Positions 22,401 through 33,930 of a DNA stretch of 64,000 bases are shown here, piece by piece. The stretch's first letter is position 1. The number at the start of each line of letters is the position of its first letter. Made by a program: the position numbers and the translations under genes. Origin of the DNA: Schistosoma mansoni (lineage: Eukaryota > Platyhelminthes > Trematoda > Strigeidida > Schistosomatidae); assembly GCF_000237925.1 (NCBI RefSeq), contig NC_031502.1:26665951-26729950 (forward strand), written 5' to 3'. The notes under the pieces were generated by a model. The model was not told where the DNA came from and made no database searches. It saw only the letters and a list, made by a program, of their open reading frames with translations.

Positions 22401-25146
22401 TATTTAATCAGTCTTCTACATAATCTCTGATCACGTGACCGATCGGCGAGAAACGTTCAGGTAATAGTGTACTAAATTATGACAAACGGAATTACAAACA
22501 TATCTTTACAGCTGTTAAGGCCATAGTCTGTCTGTTAAACGATCGATGCTTGAATGTCAAATTCATTTCATTGGTTATTTCAGACTATACCTTTCCTTCT
22601 TCATTAGTCCAAATCACCAAAGGAATAGACTATAAATACACTCATTGAGTCAGCCACAATCAATAAACGTTTAGTCAGCCACAGGAAGATTGGTGTTTTT
22701 GAATCTCGTTGGGCAACGAATATTTATTTTACCCGCGTTATACTTTCCTAACATAATATCGGTTTCTCCTATGAATTCAAATTGTCGAGACACGAAATAA
22801 TATTACAGAAACCCAGGTTTATAATTGACGACGTATGTATAAGCTTTGTATACACATACGGAGTAAATTTGTAACATGAACTGAACAGTCTTTTAGTGGG
22901 TTTGGTAACCAAGTTTAGTGAACAAAGGTGTAAAGAGGCGAAAACCATGTTGAAGAGCAATAATTTTGAAAGTACTAATTTATTTACATGTATAAGCAAA
23001 CAAAGATCTACGACAGGAAATCTCGAATTCATTTTAGTTGTTTCTTTATTTGATGGTTTTCCCCTTTAAATGATACGTTAGCTATATGGACGGATTTAAA
23101 TGATTCCGAATCTGACTAAACTATTGTAATTAACTCAATGTAAAATAGAACATGCAAAAAAATATTCCTGAAGGACACATATAGTCAATTATTTTGACAG
23201 TAAAATAAGACTAAAGTTTACATTGGGTCGTTTTAGTTACCTTCATAAGTAACATTTTTAGTCTCTATGACTAGAAGAAAGGAGGTGAACAAGTCATTAC
23301 TGAATAAATGATGGAATAGTGACTCTTGATTGTGAAAAACATCTGTCTTTGAAGTTATGGGAAACAGGATGATGGCATTAGATACTGTCCGAACTAAAAC
23401 GTTGCCGTCGTTTTTCCTTGGTTCTATGTTTTTGGGAGAAGAAATGTTTATATTAGGAACATATTGTTCAAAATTTTCAGTAACGATTACCTGATATGCT
23501 AGTTTTTATCGATAGGATAATATGAATTAACAACTGTTACTGTTAAAATGTTTTGACTATCATACTCCTACTCCGTCAGATTTCCTATGGAGATTATGCA
23601 GTCAAGATGGCTATATGCTTTTTCATAAGGCTTCATAAATTAGTATTTCTCACTAAAAGGAGAAATCAGATAGATATTATTCTACAAACTACTAGTTGAT
23701 GAACCACCGAGTTATGAGAATTGCACGCAGTTCTCTCCTATTTTTAGAAAACATCCATCCATATGAATAGAACATGTCTATCCAGAAGTGTGATATGCCT
23801 GAACATCTTGGACCTACATTTATTTAGTACTTAGATAAAACTAAATTTGTGATATAAATTCGTTTCTGTACACAGCCAGTATAGAACTATTCATATCATT
23901 AGTGTTATATTCTGATTAGCAAAACCACCCAAAACTATTGCATAACTAATATACACTAAATACACATATTCAGAGGAACTATAGCGTCCCTAAAATTGAT
24001 TTGTATAGTTAATGACTTATTTAAATGAAATAATCATGAAAACCATAAAGTGAAAAAAATCATAGGTTCGAAGTTCGTTCGCCATCCGGTATTTTAATAG
24101 TCTTCCAATCTTGACTGTTATTCCAGAGCCAAATCAAACATTTTCAATTGATTAATGTATAAAATAAATTAGTGATTTATGTACCTTTAAATAAAGTCAA
24201 AACTATTTGAGATAAAAAGATCTGACAGTAAATGAGATAGTGATTGTTGTATCATGAACTAGCTATTTATCAAGACGTGAACTGTTGGCCTTAAATTTAC
24301 TCTGATCTCGTGCAACTTAAAACTGAGTGGGAAAAAATAGTTGTTCTTAAGTTTTCGGGGATTCTTTATTTGTTCTTAACTTGCTGTGAAGACAGTATTT
24401 ATAAAAACTGTGTCTTTTGATTAAAAGTATGTGGTTTATCCAAATTATTTATGAGTAATGTGGAATAAGTATTTGGATGAAAGTAATAGCTAGAGAATAG
24501 TAATAGCTTTTTCCACTTTGCAAGTCTTAATTCAATCGATTTTAATATTTTTATTTGATTTCACTTGCTTGTTACCTCAGTGAGGTTGAAAGTTTACAAA
24601 ACTATGATTGCGTTACTCAACCACTCTAAATATTATCAAACAACGTTCTAAAATTATCAGACAGTAATTCAATCAATAATAAACAAAGATTCCTGGTTAT
24701 CATTTGTTTTACTGACTCTGCTTTTGTATCATTCTTTATTACATTGTGATATTGGTCGACAAACTCACAAAAAGATTCCTTTTACTCATTTGTTAAAACA
24801 TAAGACACATTTTTATTACTCTACTCGTTGGGTGGTCACTTAATTTACTCATTCCAGTACAAAAGACGGACAATATGATGATTTAAGGCATAAACATGAG
24901 CTTATTGATGGAATATGAAAACTTCTCATAATCATAGTTTTACATGGAATTCAACACGTACAATCATGTCTTTTACATGAAGTATTTTACCACTCATCCG
25001 TCTACAGTTATACATATTAGAGAATGGAGTGAAATAAAATAAACCTGTAAATATGTCAGTTAACATCTGACAAATTGGAAGTATATGAAGGATCAAAAAA
25101 GAATCCGACGAACTGAGGATTACATTATTATCATTTATCAGCTATA
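16424..25146. other. AT-rich intergenic region, no gene seen
   Basis: Only short chance frames occur, mostly without ATG starts, such as 21615-21956, which begins at GTG and matches nothing I know. The 3' UTR of WDR18 must lie in its first part. Decayed repeats may be present but I could not tie them to a family. Confidence 0.5.
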
Positions 25147-25262
25147 GTTTGGGCACCTGGGCAATATCACAGCCCTCACACAAATCAAATGAGATTTGTG
25201 CGGCGCATATATATCTGGTGCCCCTTTGTATCAATATTTATGTGTTTAAATAAATAAAATTT
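25147..25262 (-). repeat. Solo fragment of the RTE LINE 5' region
   Basis: These 115 bp match 33812-33930 closely (GGGCACC..., AATCAAATGAGATTTGTG, CATATATATCTGGTGCCCC, TATTTATGTGTTTAAATAA). In the copy at 30-34 kb this sequence lies at the 5' end of the antisense element, so this is an isolated 5' fragment in the same orientation. Confidence 0.7.
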
Positions 25263-25710
25263 ATCAGAGAACAAGTTGTTTGGATAAGATAAATGTCACT
25301 GTCAATTTCTTTGAGGCTGTATAGGGAAAAATTTTGTTTTCAAAATGAAATGTAAATGCTTTTAAAACTTTAATAAACGAACACAATCACATTATCCTAC
25401 GTTAACAGCTCCATGACAAATATCTATCGTTTACCAACACTCATTGTGTATTAAGGCAAATGTTATGTAGCTAAGTACTAGATATGAAGGCTTTCAAATT
25501 GTAGATATGATAAATATTGTTGTTTTCCAATTACTTAGCAACATTTTAGAAGTCGGTATTCGTTATTTTAATGATGAACATGAAATAGCAGTCATATATT
25601 GTTGAGAAGGTACATCCGGATATTTATCGTGATGAACAAACTATGATTTAGTCCCTTTGATTTATTTAGAGTGTACGATAAATTACTATTCAAATCCAGA
25701 AATAAATGAT

Positions 25711-25731
25711 GGTAGGTAGGTAGGTAGGTAG
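25711..25731. repeat. (GGTA)n microsatellite
   Basis: Five GGTA units stand in tandem without interruption, in otherwise plain AT-rich DNA. Confidence 0.9.
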
Positions 25732-26861
25732 AACCTATTACTATAAAGTAACTTGACATATAAATATAACACTTAGACTTACTTATCAGGACATACCTAT
25801 GTTGATTTTTTAATCGATATTATACCAGATGTGTCTATCTTGTGACGTCCGCCTACATTATTTGCTTTTACTACTAATTGGAAAGTGGCTGATAATTTTT
25901 ATGAATTCCATTAGAACATCAAAATATTAAGTTCAATGAAGGAAGCTCTTTATAACAGATTTATTATCAGTCTAAACATTCGTGGAAAAATATGCAATTT
26001 TAAAGGCTTAATTTCTTGAAGACTTCTAAACAGCGAATAATCGCGATTACGCAATAACAAAGAATATCGTAATAAATAGTAAAAATGAAAACACTAAAAG
26101 TTCACATAATTTATTCAGGAATATAGAACACTGACAATACATCATTATGTTCATGAAGACAGATAACTAAAACAAACCGTTTTTGTCGCAACAATTAGGC
26201 ATAAATATACCAGAAGAATAAGGTAAAAGGATATCAGAAATACTATGTATTGTTGGTGTACAAGTTCTACATTATTTCTTTATAAATACACATCTTGCAC
26301 ATGTTATACGGACTTTTAGTGTTTTTATTTAGCATCCATTCATTAGAGCAAGTAAAAAAGGGAGCACAACAAAAAAATTATATTCCCCTCTTTTAATGCT
26401 CGGTTTTATTGATAAAGACCTTTTTGGTGGTCGTCCTCATTCGTCTTCACCCTTCTGATCCTGCTCTTATCAGTGTGAACTTTTTCATTTATATGACTTA
26501 ATAATATATCCTTTAACACTACGCAGTTATGAGTATTCATTGTTAATAAGTCCTAAAAAAGTTAAGGCTTTTAGGATCTATATCTATATACGAATGTTCA
26601 TATTGGTAATAAATCTATTATAAGGAGATCTCTTCACTCGATTTCGTGTTTATGATATGTATTGTTATTGATCCGCCTAAATTTTAAATCGGCAACTGAT
26701 CTTTAAGAACAAACCCGTGAATTGTTGTCATCTATTATAAGATTTTGGTGTAACATGGTAATATTTAATTAAAATCATCTAAGTACGAATGTGAGCTAAT
26801 TGTGAAAATGATGTGCAGCTAATCTATTATACTGCTAAACATCTAAATTCAACGGGTTTTG

Positions 26862-26960
26862 ATACATTGAGATGGTGGTGGTTAGCAGTGGAATCCAGGA
26901 CGCGTGTTTCGTCCTATCTGGGACTTGTCAGATGAATGTACCTGCATCCGAGAGTTGATT
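26862..26960 (-). mobile_element. Sm-alpha-like unit, hammerhead half, antisense
   Basis: The - strand reads from just past the B-box region (CAACTCTCGGATGCAGGTAC) through the hammerhead at 26937-26893 and on to TTCCACTGCTAACC. The tRNA-like half is missing. Confidence 0.75.
26893..26937 (-). ncRNA. Sm-alpha-type hammerhead ribozyme, near-canonical
   Basis: The - strand gives ATTCAT, CTGACAA, a GTCCC/GGAC stem II, GAAAC, a small stem III, then GTC and CTGGAT. This is the layout known from schistosome satellite ribozymes. The core differs from CUGANGA at one conserved position (G8 read as A) and stem I has mismatches, so activity is doubtful. Confidence 0.75.
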
Positions 26961-27282
26961 TTAATGCCGAGACTCGATCAATTACAGTCCTAAACATCAA
27001 TGGGAAGTATCAAGCAACCAATACAAAAATGAATTAAACTTCATCCCATTGCACAAGCTAGAGGCTATCAGGACTCAGTAGCTAAGTGGATAACGCGATG
27101 ACGTTTGAAGAGAAAGGTACTGGGTTCGAGTTCCGGAGTGAACATCAACTGTATGATCCAGGTACATCCAGCTGACAAGTTCCAAGGATACCACTGATAT
27201 CCATCAACCCTCTCTGCTTATATTGCTTGTGATTTAAGACAATATTGAGGCAATGCGCACAGGATGCACACATACCAATAAG
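26961..27282 (+). mobile_element. Sm-alpha-like tRNA-derived unit, sense copy
   Basis: The unit begins GAGACTCGATCAATTACAGT and has an A-box-like CTCAGTAGCTAAGTGG (near 27078), a B box GGGTTCGAGTTCC (near 27120), then a ruined hammerhead (AGCTGACAAGTTCC without GAAA). The unit start recurs at 27283, giving a period near 320 bp, so this is a remnant of a tandem array. It directly follows the antisense half unit. Confidence 0.75.
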
Positions 27283-27362
27283 AGACTGACCAATCACAGT
27301 CGTAAACACCAATGGAAAGATTTAAACAAACAATACAAAATGAATTAGGTTTTATTACAGCT
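27283..27362 (+). repeat. Start of a second tandem Sm-alpha-like unit
   Basis: GAGACTGACCAATCACAGT, then a run corresponding to 26985-27040 (AACACCAATGG, ACAATACAAAATGAATT). It breaks off after about 80 bp. Confidence 0.7.
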
Positions 27363-28432
27363 CGCGTTGTGGTGTGGTCTACTTATATCCATATAAGTAG
27401 TATATGGTGTTGGTCAGACATAGAATTTATTTTGGCAGAAGACCGATGAGGAAAGAACTGAAACAAAGCGCAATCGGTAGGAAAATGCACGAACAATGGA
27501 ATTAGAGAAGAAACGGTGAAGATCGAGACTATTGGTTGTTAATTTGCAAATTGACTGTCAATGGTATGGTTTTCAAAATTTACTGAGATAGTCTGTAACT
27601 TTTGCTTAAATACGTTCGATTGTCCTCAGTCGTGTTGAGTTCACTACACCGTTAATCAAAATAGACTAGTAAGTGATACTACTGTATGAAATGATGGGTG
27701 TTGAGGTCTAGTTTTATGATGAATATTAAATTGTTTGGATGATCATTGGGTATTATCACTTAGTAGGTATGAAAAATAACAGTATGAAGCATTAAGTAAT
27801 GCTCTAAAATACAAAGGTCAATGTGTATTCAATACCTGTCCCGGACCTAATCAACTTTAATGAAATAGACTAATCACAGCTACGTGGTCAAGCACCAACG
27901 CCACCATGAACATGTCTAACATGTTCACAATGGCATATAGCCAGCTAAACAATATAGTCTTCGTCTACTTCCATAATCCAACAAATAAATCACTTCGCCC
28001 AGAATAGCGATGTTTTCTCGATATTAACGATTAATTGGGTGAATACTAAATATTTGAATAAAGTTAGTGGTTCCTTGCTATTAGTGTTGTTAGTTTTGTC
28101 AGTATCCAGTCCTTCATAAGAACTATAAACTGACTAAATGATCTAGAACACGATATGTTTAGAAGGTCATAATGTAAAATATTCTTCAACATTTCCGACA
28201 GAACAAGCAGATTTAAATCAAAAAGTGAATAAGATAAATAGTTGTTGGCTGTCATTGATAAATAGAAATTATAAAAAATGAACCTCAAAATATATCGAAC
28301 TAAGGCTTTAGATAAAGTTGAATTTAAAAGACGAGAGAATCAATATCTGCCGAAAGCGCTGAAAATTAAGCAATCTACAAGACTTTCCCAAAGGAATGAA
28401 ACAACATCATAAGCCGCAGCTGCCTACTTCTT

Positions 28433-28479
<47 letters not shown>

Positions 28480-29260
28480 GAATAGGACGAACTAAGCCTT
28501 GAAAAGTAAACCATGTAGAAATATTGAAACTCAAGCCTTCGACGAAGATAAATAATATACACATCTGTTACACTCCTGAACATTTTGAGGCTTATCGGTT
28601 ACATAAACCAAACATATTATTATAAAATTCAAACGAACTAAAAGAAATAGAACAGATTTAACACTAAATTGTAAATCATTACTTTGGTTTTGTTTGCTTT
28701 TGGATCAAATAAAGCAAATGGAGTGGGTTCAGCAACTACGCGTAATCAATGGTAACAAATGTGTATATATGAGTCCATGCACAAAATCCACACATAAAAG
28801 ATATGACAGATAATTATGAGAAAACGGAAGAAGCATGAAATTAAATGTTAGGTATACAAAGATTAAAAACGACTTCTACAGTAAGCAACATTAATAATAA
28901 GAACAGACAAGTGATGAACTCAAAATAGTTAATATGAAAGTGAGAAAGATGTAGTGAAAGATTTTTGACTGGTGGATTATAAACAAGTTGTCTCTAGTAA
29001 TATTTGCAAACACACTTTTAGTTCATATACAATTTCCGGCTATTTCTACTGAAAACAAAATCATTTACGGGAAAATATTTTTGGCAAAGATCTAATATTT
29101 CTATAAAACCATGAAACTATCTTTAAAATTGGTTTTTAGGATTTTTAAAGGCATATATAGTCAGGATATTTATTGGTTGAATTTGAAGATAATTTAGTAT
29201 GACAGGATGATGCCGGTAATAAACTCTTTCGAATGTTGCACCCGAGAAACAAAGAAGAAC
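27363..29260. other. AT-rich intergenic DNA with one long (AT)n
   Basis: No gene seen. A perfect (AT)21 microsatellite lies at 28435-28476. Confidence 0.5.
28435..28476. repeat. (AT)n microsatellite, 42 bp
   Basis: An uninterrupted run of 21 AT units. Confidence 0.95.
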
Positions 29261-29261
29261 A

Positions 29262-29500
29262 GTACGTTTAACCGTAAAGGTACGTAAAACTACTAGGCTG
29301 GCTACCTGTAAGTTGGGAAAAATGCCTCACTAAGAAATGATCAGGAATTCTGACAGAAGTTCTTCAGTCGGTTTAAACTAATAAGGTCAGAATCATTATT
29401 AAATGCCTGCCAGGTTACTTATTTTGGGTCTATTTACCGTTTCAAATCTAACCTAACAGGAGAACTTATTACTGAGCGGTTTACTAATAAATTTCACACT
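29262..29500 (+). repeat. Dispersed repeat, copy A
   Basis: This shares an order of blocks with 37262-37440: GTAC..., AAAACTACTA, CTGGCTACCTGTAAG, GGGAAAAATGCCTCAC, then CAGT(C)GGTTTAAACTA, AAGGTCAG, ATTAAATGCCTG, GGTTACTT. The two copies are clearly diverged. The family is unknown to me. Confidence 0.55.
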
Positions 29501-30282
29501 ACTATGTCATTCTTGTTAATGTGTTAACTGTGATGAGTAAACAAATATATCTTTTATGCCAATAAAACTTATTGCCATCCTGTGCAAATATATTCATAGA
29601 ATAAATATGATACGAAAATCAATATGTTTTGTAAAATAAGGTCAGGGTCATGTCAGAACTGAATGTTATCGTGAGATCTAAGAAATATTTATCCATGTCG
29701 CAAAAACCTTTTCTCGATATATTTTTATATTGAGAATTACGAAATCAAGTCATACGTATCATGAATAAATTGCAAATAACTAAACAACTATTACTTAATA
29801 TAGACTGTAAAACAAGTGTGAAAACTGAAATAATATATCAAAGGAATTCAGAACAAACAAGCAGAAATATAATTATTATACCTAATATAAGCTTGACCAT
29901 AGGGATTTTTGTAGTGAAAATAAGTGAGTTTGTATAGAAGCGCTGTGCTAACATTGTTTTGGGCTTAGTAAAACTGGAAGATTCGAAATAAGTAGGGAAA
30001 TAATAATATAGTTTGTTGATCGTGGATGACTTAAAAATGAGACAAGAGTTTGTGGAAATAAAATAGTTTGAAAACTTGAGGTAATTTGAAACGAACTTGC
30101 TTACAGCGATACAAGCTCATGTGTTTAAATAAATATATTTTTCATTTTACGTTGTAAATGTTTGTGCAATGGCTGTAGAGAACCAAAGCGAAAGGAAACC
30201 GATTTATTAAAGAATCATCTTCAATTCAAAAAATGGGACAAAGTCAGATGTTCTGCTTTAGTGGTTGGTAATTAAAATAAGA
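29501..30282. other. Intergenic, nothing recognised
   Basis: AT-rich sequence without an open frame of interest. Confidence 0.5.
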
Positions 30283-30421
30283 TGAGCCCCCAAATGCCCT
30301 GGTACAGCCGAGAGTGGGAAGAGTCTGCTCCCCCTCTCGAAATGCTATCACATGGCCGTGCGTATATAACCTCTGCCAGGGAAGTCCTACTCACTGCCTT
30401 CTCGTGGCGGGGGTGTTGTTT
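30283..30421 (-). repeat. Short GC-richer repeat joined to a LINE tail
   Basis: About 140 bp of GC-richer sequence (on the + strand ATGAGCCCCCAAATGCCC to GTGGCGGGGGTGTTGTT) abuts the (CAGT)n tail of the antisense LINE. Its end GGGGGTGTTGTTT resembles 33529-33541 inside that LINE, so it is probably the 5' part of another RTE-type element. The 81-codon open frame in it is likely incidental. Confidence 0.5.
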
Positions 30422-33400
30422 CAGTCAGTCAGTCAGTTACAACGTAGAACTTCGTACGTACGTACATCAGTTCGAGTTGCCATACCACATTAACACAGAG
30501 ATGAAGTTGTCTATTCAAATCCCATAGTGGTAGAAGTAGTAAGAGTATAAGCATTATGTGAAAGATAAGGGATTGAAGATGTTATTGAAGGAGTATAATA
30601 CGGTGAAATAAATTTGGAAAGCGAAAAAGGATACGGACATGAAGAATTCAGAAGATTAGAATTTGGTAGAACACAAAGAGTGGATGCACCTTCGCCATTG
30701 CAAGCGATTTTGAGTCATGTCATTCAAGGTCTCTAACCATCGATTGCTATCATCTCGCGAATCCCAACCAGGTAGTCTACACCTACCAACATGGCCCAGT
30801 CAACTTGTCAGCGACTTCATGGATTTGTGCCATGTTTTGGTCTGGCCGCCCCTAGCTTTCTTCCAACCTGCTCCTACACCATAAAATATTGCATGTCGGG
30901 GCAGTCGGTGGTTGGGCATACGTAACACATGTCCCAGCCATCTCAACTGATGAAGTTTCACTACTTCATCTATCGATTTGCCATCATTACCTAGTACCCA
31001 TTTTCTAACAACTGCATTATTTACTCAGTGGTCCCAGGATATACGAGCAACGCTTCGAAGACACCTATGATCGAACACTAGTAGCCTACGAATATCCTCT
31101 ACTCTTATTGGCCATGTTTCACTGCCATAAAGTAGGACGGAACGGACTGCTGCACAGTAAACCCGTCCTTTTGTTGCTAGACGGATATTTCGCCTACGCC
31201 ATAAATGGCGCAAGTTGGCGAAAGCTAGACGAGCCTTCTGTATCCGTGCTGAGATTTCGTCATACACCAGACCACAAGGGCTGATGAGATTCCCAAGATA
31301 AGTGAAGATGTCAACACGCTCAACAACCTCACTACCTATCATTAGTTCAGGTGTCGATTCAGATTTCCTATAGCTTTTTCAACCTCGTAGAGAGTTGGAG
31401 GACTTACTTCAATTTGCCATTCAGGACGACTGGGGATCGTGGGTAACTGAAGTGTGGCTGAAGGCCAGTTGAACTGATCCCTAAAGTGTTCTGCCCATCG
31501 ATCCAATCTCCTGGATTGAGAATGAATGATATGCCCATCTTTGTCTGAGATAGTTTCGCTAATAGTTGGGTTCCTAATGCCGGTTTCTTTAATAAGTCTG
31601 AAAAGCTATCTGCTGTTACCTATTACCACTGCCTTTTCCATCTCTCTTGCTTTCGCTACCCACCACTGTTCACGATCATTGCGTAGGCTTCTTATTAGCC
31701 TTCGCTTAAGCTGACTCCGCTCTTCGTTATGTTCAGAGCCAGATGGGATGAGTTTACGAGCATCTATCAGTGCGGTAGATGCTGTTGAGACCCATTGTTT
31801 CTCCCTGACCTTATGGCTTACCTTACTAGCGGATATCACTGCTGTTTCCACAGCTTTTCGGACGTCATTCCACGCTGCCTCGGGGTGGGCACAACTTACA
31901 TGTCTGTCTAACTGTTTTTCCAGTTGTTCCTGAAATATATTCTTAGCTTGCTTATCATTAAGTAGAACCCTTAGAGGCTTCCCTGCAGTGTCTTTCCTAC
32001 GTCCAGTAAGACGCAGACAGATACGTGCTCACACTAGAGCATGATCTGAGTCTAAACATGTGCCCCAGAATGATCGACAGTCTTCTATCGAGCCCCTCCA
32101 TCGGTGGATGATAGCGATGTGATCTAATTGGGTCCAACGTTGGGACGAATTCGGGGGTCGCCATGTCAAAAGATGTTTTTCCTTATGCTTAAAGTTAGTA
32201 TTTGCAAGAAATAGGCGGTTATCTGAGCACAGCTGCAACAGACGGTCGCCATTATCTGTTCTTTTAGCCATGACACCATAAGATCCACCCAGGTGTCTTT
32301 CCCTTTCACTTAGTTTACCTGCTTGAGCATTAAAGTCACCTGCCACTATTACTACATCAGAACGCCTAGCTTTTCGGAGAAGGTCAGAAAGTTTCCTGTA
32401 AAACTCATCTTTTATATCGTCTAAGCTGCAGTCAGTGGGAGAGTAGTCAGAGACGACGAAGAGGCAACGACGAGTTTCCCTATCATTCCGAGTCCTTACT
32501 GATCCGTTTAGTCGGACAGCGCATAGACGACTGTCTACTGGGATCCAGTCTAAAAGAGCTAGTTCTGCCCTAGGACTTAATGCTATACCTACTCCAGCGA
32601 GGCCACGGGAAGCAGCATCAGGGCTTCCAGATACACGAAGCGTGTATCGAGATGGTTCTTTATTTTGATTAGGTGAAGTCAAATGAATGACACTACTCGG
32701 ATCTTGTATGCGCGTTTCCGAGACGCAGCACACATCGATGGTGTAAGATTCTAAAGTCCTAGCTAAGGAAGCCTGTTGTCCTATTTGGCACAATGTTCGG
32801 ACGTTAAAAGTTCCTATATGTAGTTTAGAGCGTGGTTTCAGGAGACCAGGAATAACGTTCCGTGTACTTGAATCGTTTGCCCTAGCGGTGCGAGGTGATA
32901 AAAGGACGTGGGAAGGGTTAGTCGTGGAGATAAGAGAGTTATTAGGAGGTGTAGGAAGGAATTGAAAGTGACCAACTTGGTCTCGTGTGCTGTTACGGGT
33001 ATGAGGGCTAATATCACTTCCCGGCTGCCCACACTGTGGAAGGGTATTTCTTGAGGGACCTGAAAAAGAAGTTGGATTAGTGTTGGTCTTAACGACCTGG
33101 GAGCATGACCGCAGTGCCCAAGGGACAACTGATTGAGGCCGGTCACGCACGGCCTTTTTGTGAGGGATTTTTGACGTTAGCCCCGTTCTTCAAAGGACCT
33201 TACCGCCGGAGACGGAAATCCGTGGGATAAGGCGAGGTGTGCATTTTTAGGGTCGACCTTTTATAACCCCACCCCTCCTTGTGGGAAGGCAGCATCGCTG
33301 TCATGCTGGTTGTCTGAAGGAAACACCTTACTGCCGTCACACCTCTGTACAGTCGGCAGTACGACTTCGCCTTCGGACCTTGGGATTGCTGCTTTTAGTC

Positions 33401-33930
33401 TTACCGCTCTTCAACCGACCTGTCTGGCATGGTAGGACCTCGAGGAACGATTGTTCCAGCCAGCATAGCTCGATTGCTTCATCACGATAGGCAAGCCCGA
33501 CCACCACGTCAAGGTAGCAGCAACGGTCGGGGGGGTGTTGTTTACGAAAGTGAGAGGACGAAAAGCGAATGTCCGGCGCTTTAACCGGGCCAGTGGACAC
33601 GGAAAGTCCACCTAGAGGAGTTGTAAAATCCTGATTCCAAACCAATGGTGCACATGGGCTCCAGTATCCTGAGGGGACAAATGGCGTATAAATCAATCAT
33701 TGGTCACCGGCTACCATGGGACTGAATCTCCTCACGACGCACCACTGCCTTGTAGATCAGACCTTTAGGTCGAAGGTTCCAGGTGTGGTCCCCTAAGAAA
33801 ACCACCTGCTTCAGTTTGGGCACCCGAGAAGTATCACAACCCTCCCACAAATCAAATGAGATTTGTGCAGCGCATATACATCTGGTGCCCCATTGTACCA
33901 ATATTTATGTGTTTAAATAATAATAATAAC
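30422..33930 (-). mobile_element. RTE-type LINE with open endonuclease and deleted RT core
   Basis: The element reads right to left. The 5' region is 33930-33151, the endonuclease open frame 33150-32029, the endonuclease-RT linker about 32028-31367, the C-terminal RT/thumb part about 31366-30700 (motifs KGRVYCAAVRSVLLYGSETW, VFDHRCLRSVARISWDH, GGQTKTWHKSMKSL), the 3' UTR to about 30440, and a tail of (CAGT)n units at 30422-30437, the reverse complement of an ACTG repeat. The linker ends in VEKAIGNL and jumps directly to TPELMIG at about 31366, so the whole catalytic RT core (fingers and the YADD box) is missing. Stops also interrupt the linker: TGA at 32031-32029 and TAG near 31606. The copy is dead for reverse transcription. 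It is only slightly diverged from the second cluster at 38-41 kb. Confidence 0.88.
32029..33150 (-). CDS. RTE LINE endonuclease open frame (373 codons)
   Basis: This is the apurinic/apyrimidinic-type endonuclease of the LINE, which nicks DNA to prime target-site reverse transcription. The frame is open for 373 codons but begins with GTG and has no ATG at its start, so the true start is uncertain. Motifs in order: GTFNVRTLCQIGQ (about residue 113), CVSETRIQDPSS, GVGIALSPRAELALLDWIP, VIVAGDFNAQAG (catalytic DxN), TWRPPNSSQRWTQLDHIAI and the final SDHALV (catalytic SDH). All endonuclease signature residues are present. The TGA that ends it stands in a reading frame that clearly continues (ARICLRLTGRRKDTAGKPLR), so the domain was once fused to the RT. 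Confidence 0.8.
   Translation of the reverse strand: MRDRPQSVVPWALRSCSQVVKTNTNPTSFSGPSRNTLPQCGQPGSDISPHTRNSTRDQVGHFQFLPTPPNNSLISTTNPSHVLLSPRTARANDSSTRNVIPGLLKPRSKLHIGTFNVRTLCQIGQQASLARTLESYTIDVCCVSETRIQDPSSVIHLTSPNQNKEPSRYTLRVSGSPDAASRGLAGVGIALSPRAELALLDWIPVDSRLCAVRLNGSVRTRNDRETRRCLFVVSDYSPTDCSLDDIKDEFYRKLSDLLRKARRSDVVIVAGDFNAQAGKLSERERHLGGSYGVMAKRTDNGDRLLQLCSDNRLFLANTNFKHKEKHLLTWRPPNSSQRWTQLDHIAIIHRWRGSIEDCRSFWGTCLDSDHALV

Noticed and set aside
25711-25731. Tandem repeats as a possible CRISPR or regulatory array
   Set aside because: It is a plain tetranucleotide microsatellite. No CRISPR-like repeat-spacer pattern occurs anywhere in the window, and the host is a eukaryote.
33281-33490. Identical 69-codon frames at 33281 and 39084 on the + strand
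   Set aside because: Both come from the duplicated LINE 5' region read in the wrong direction; identity reflects recent copying, not coding conservation.
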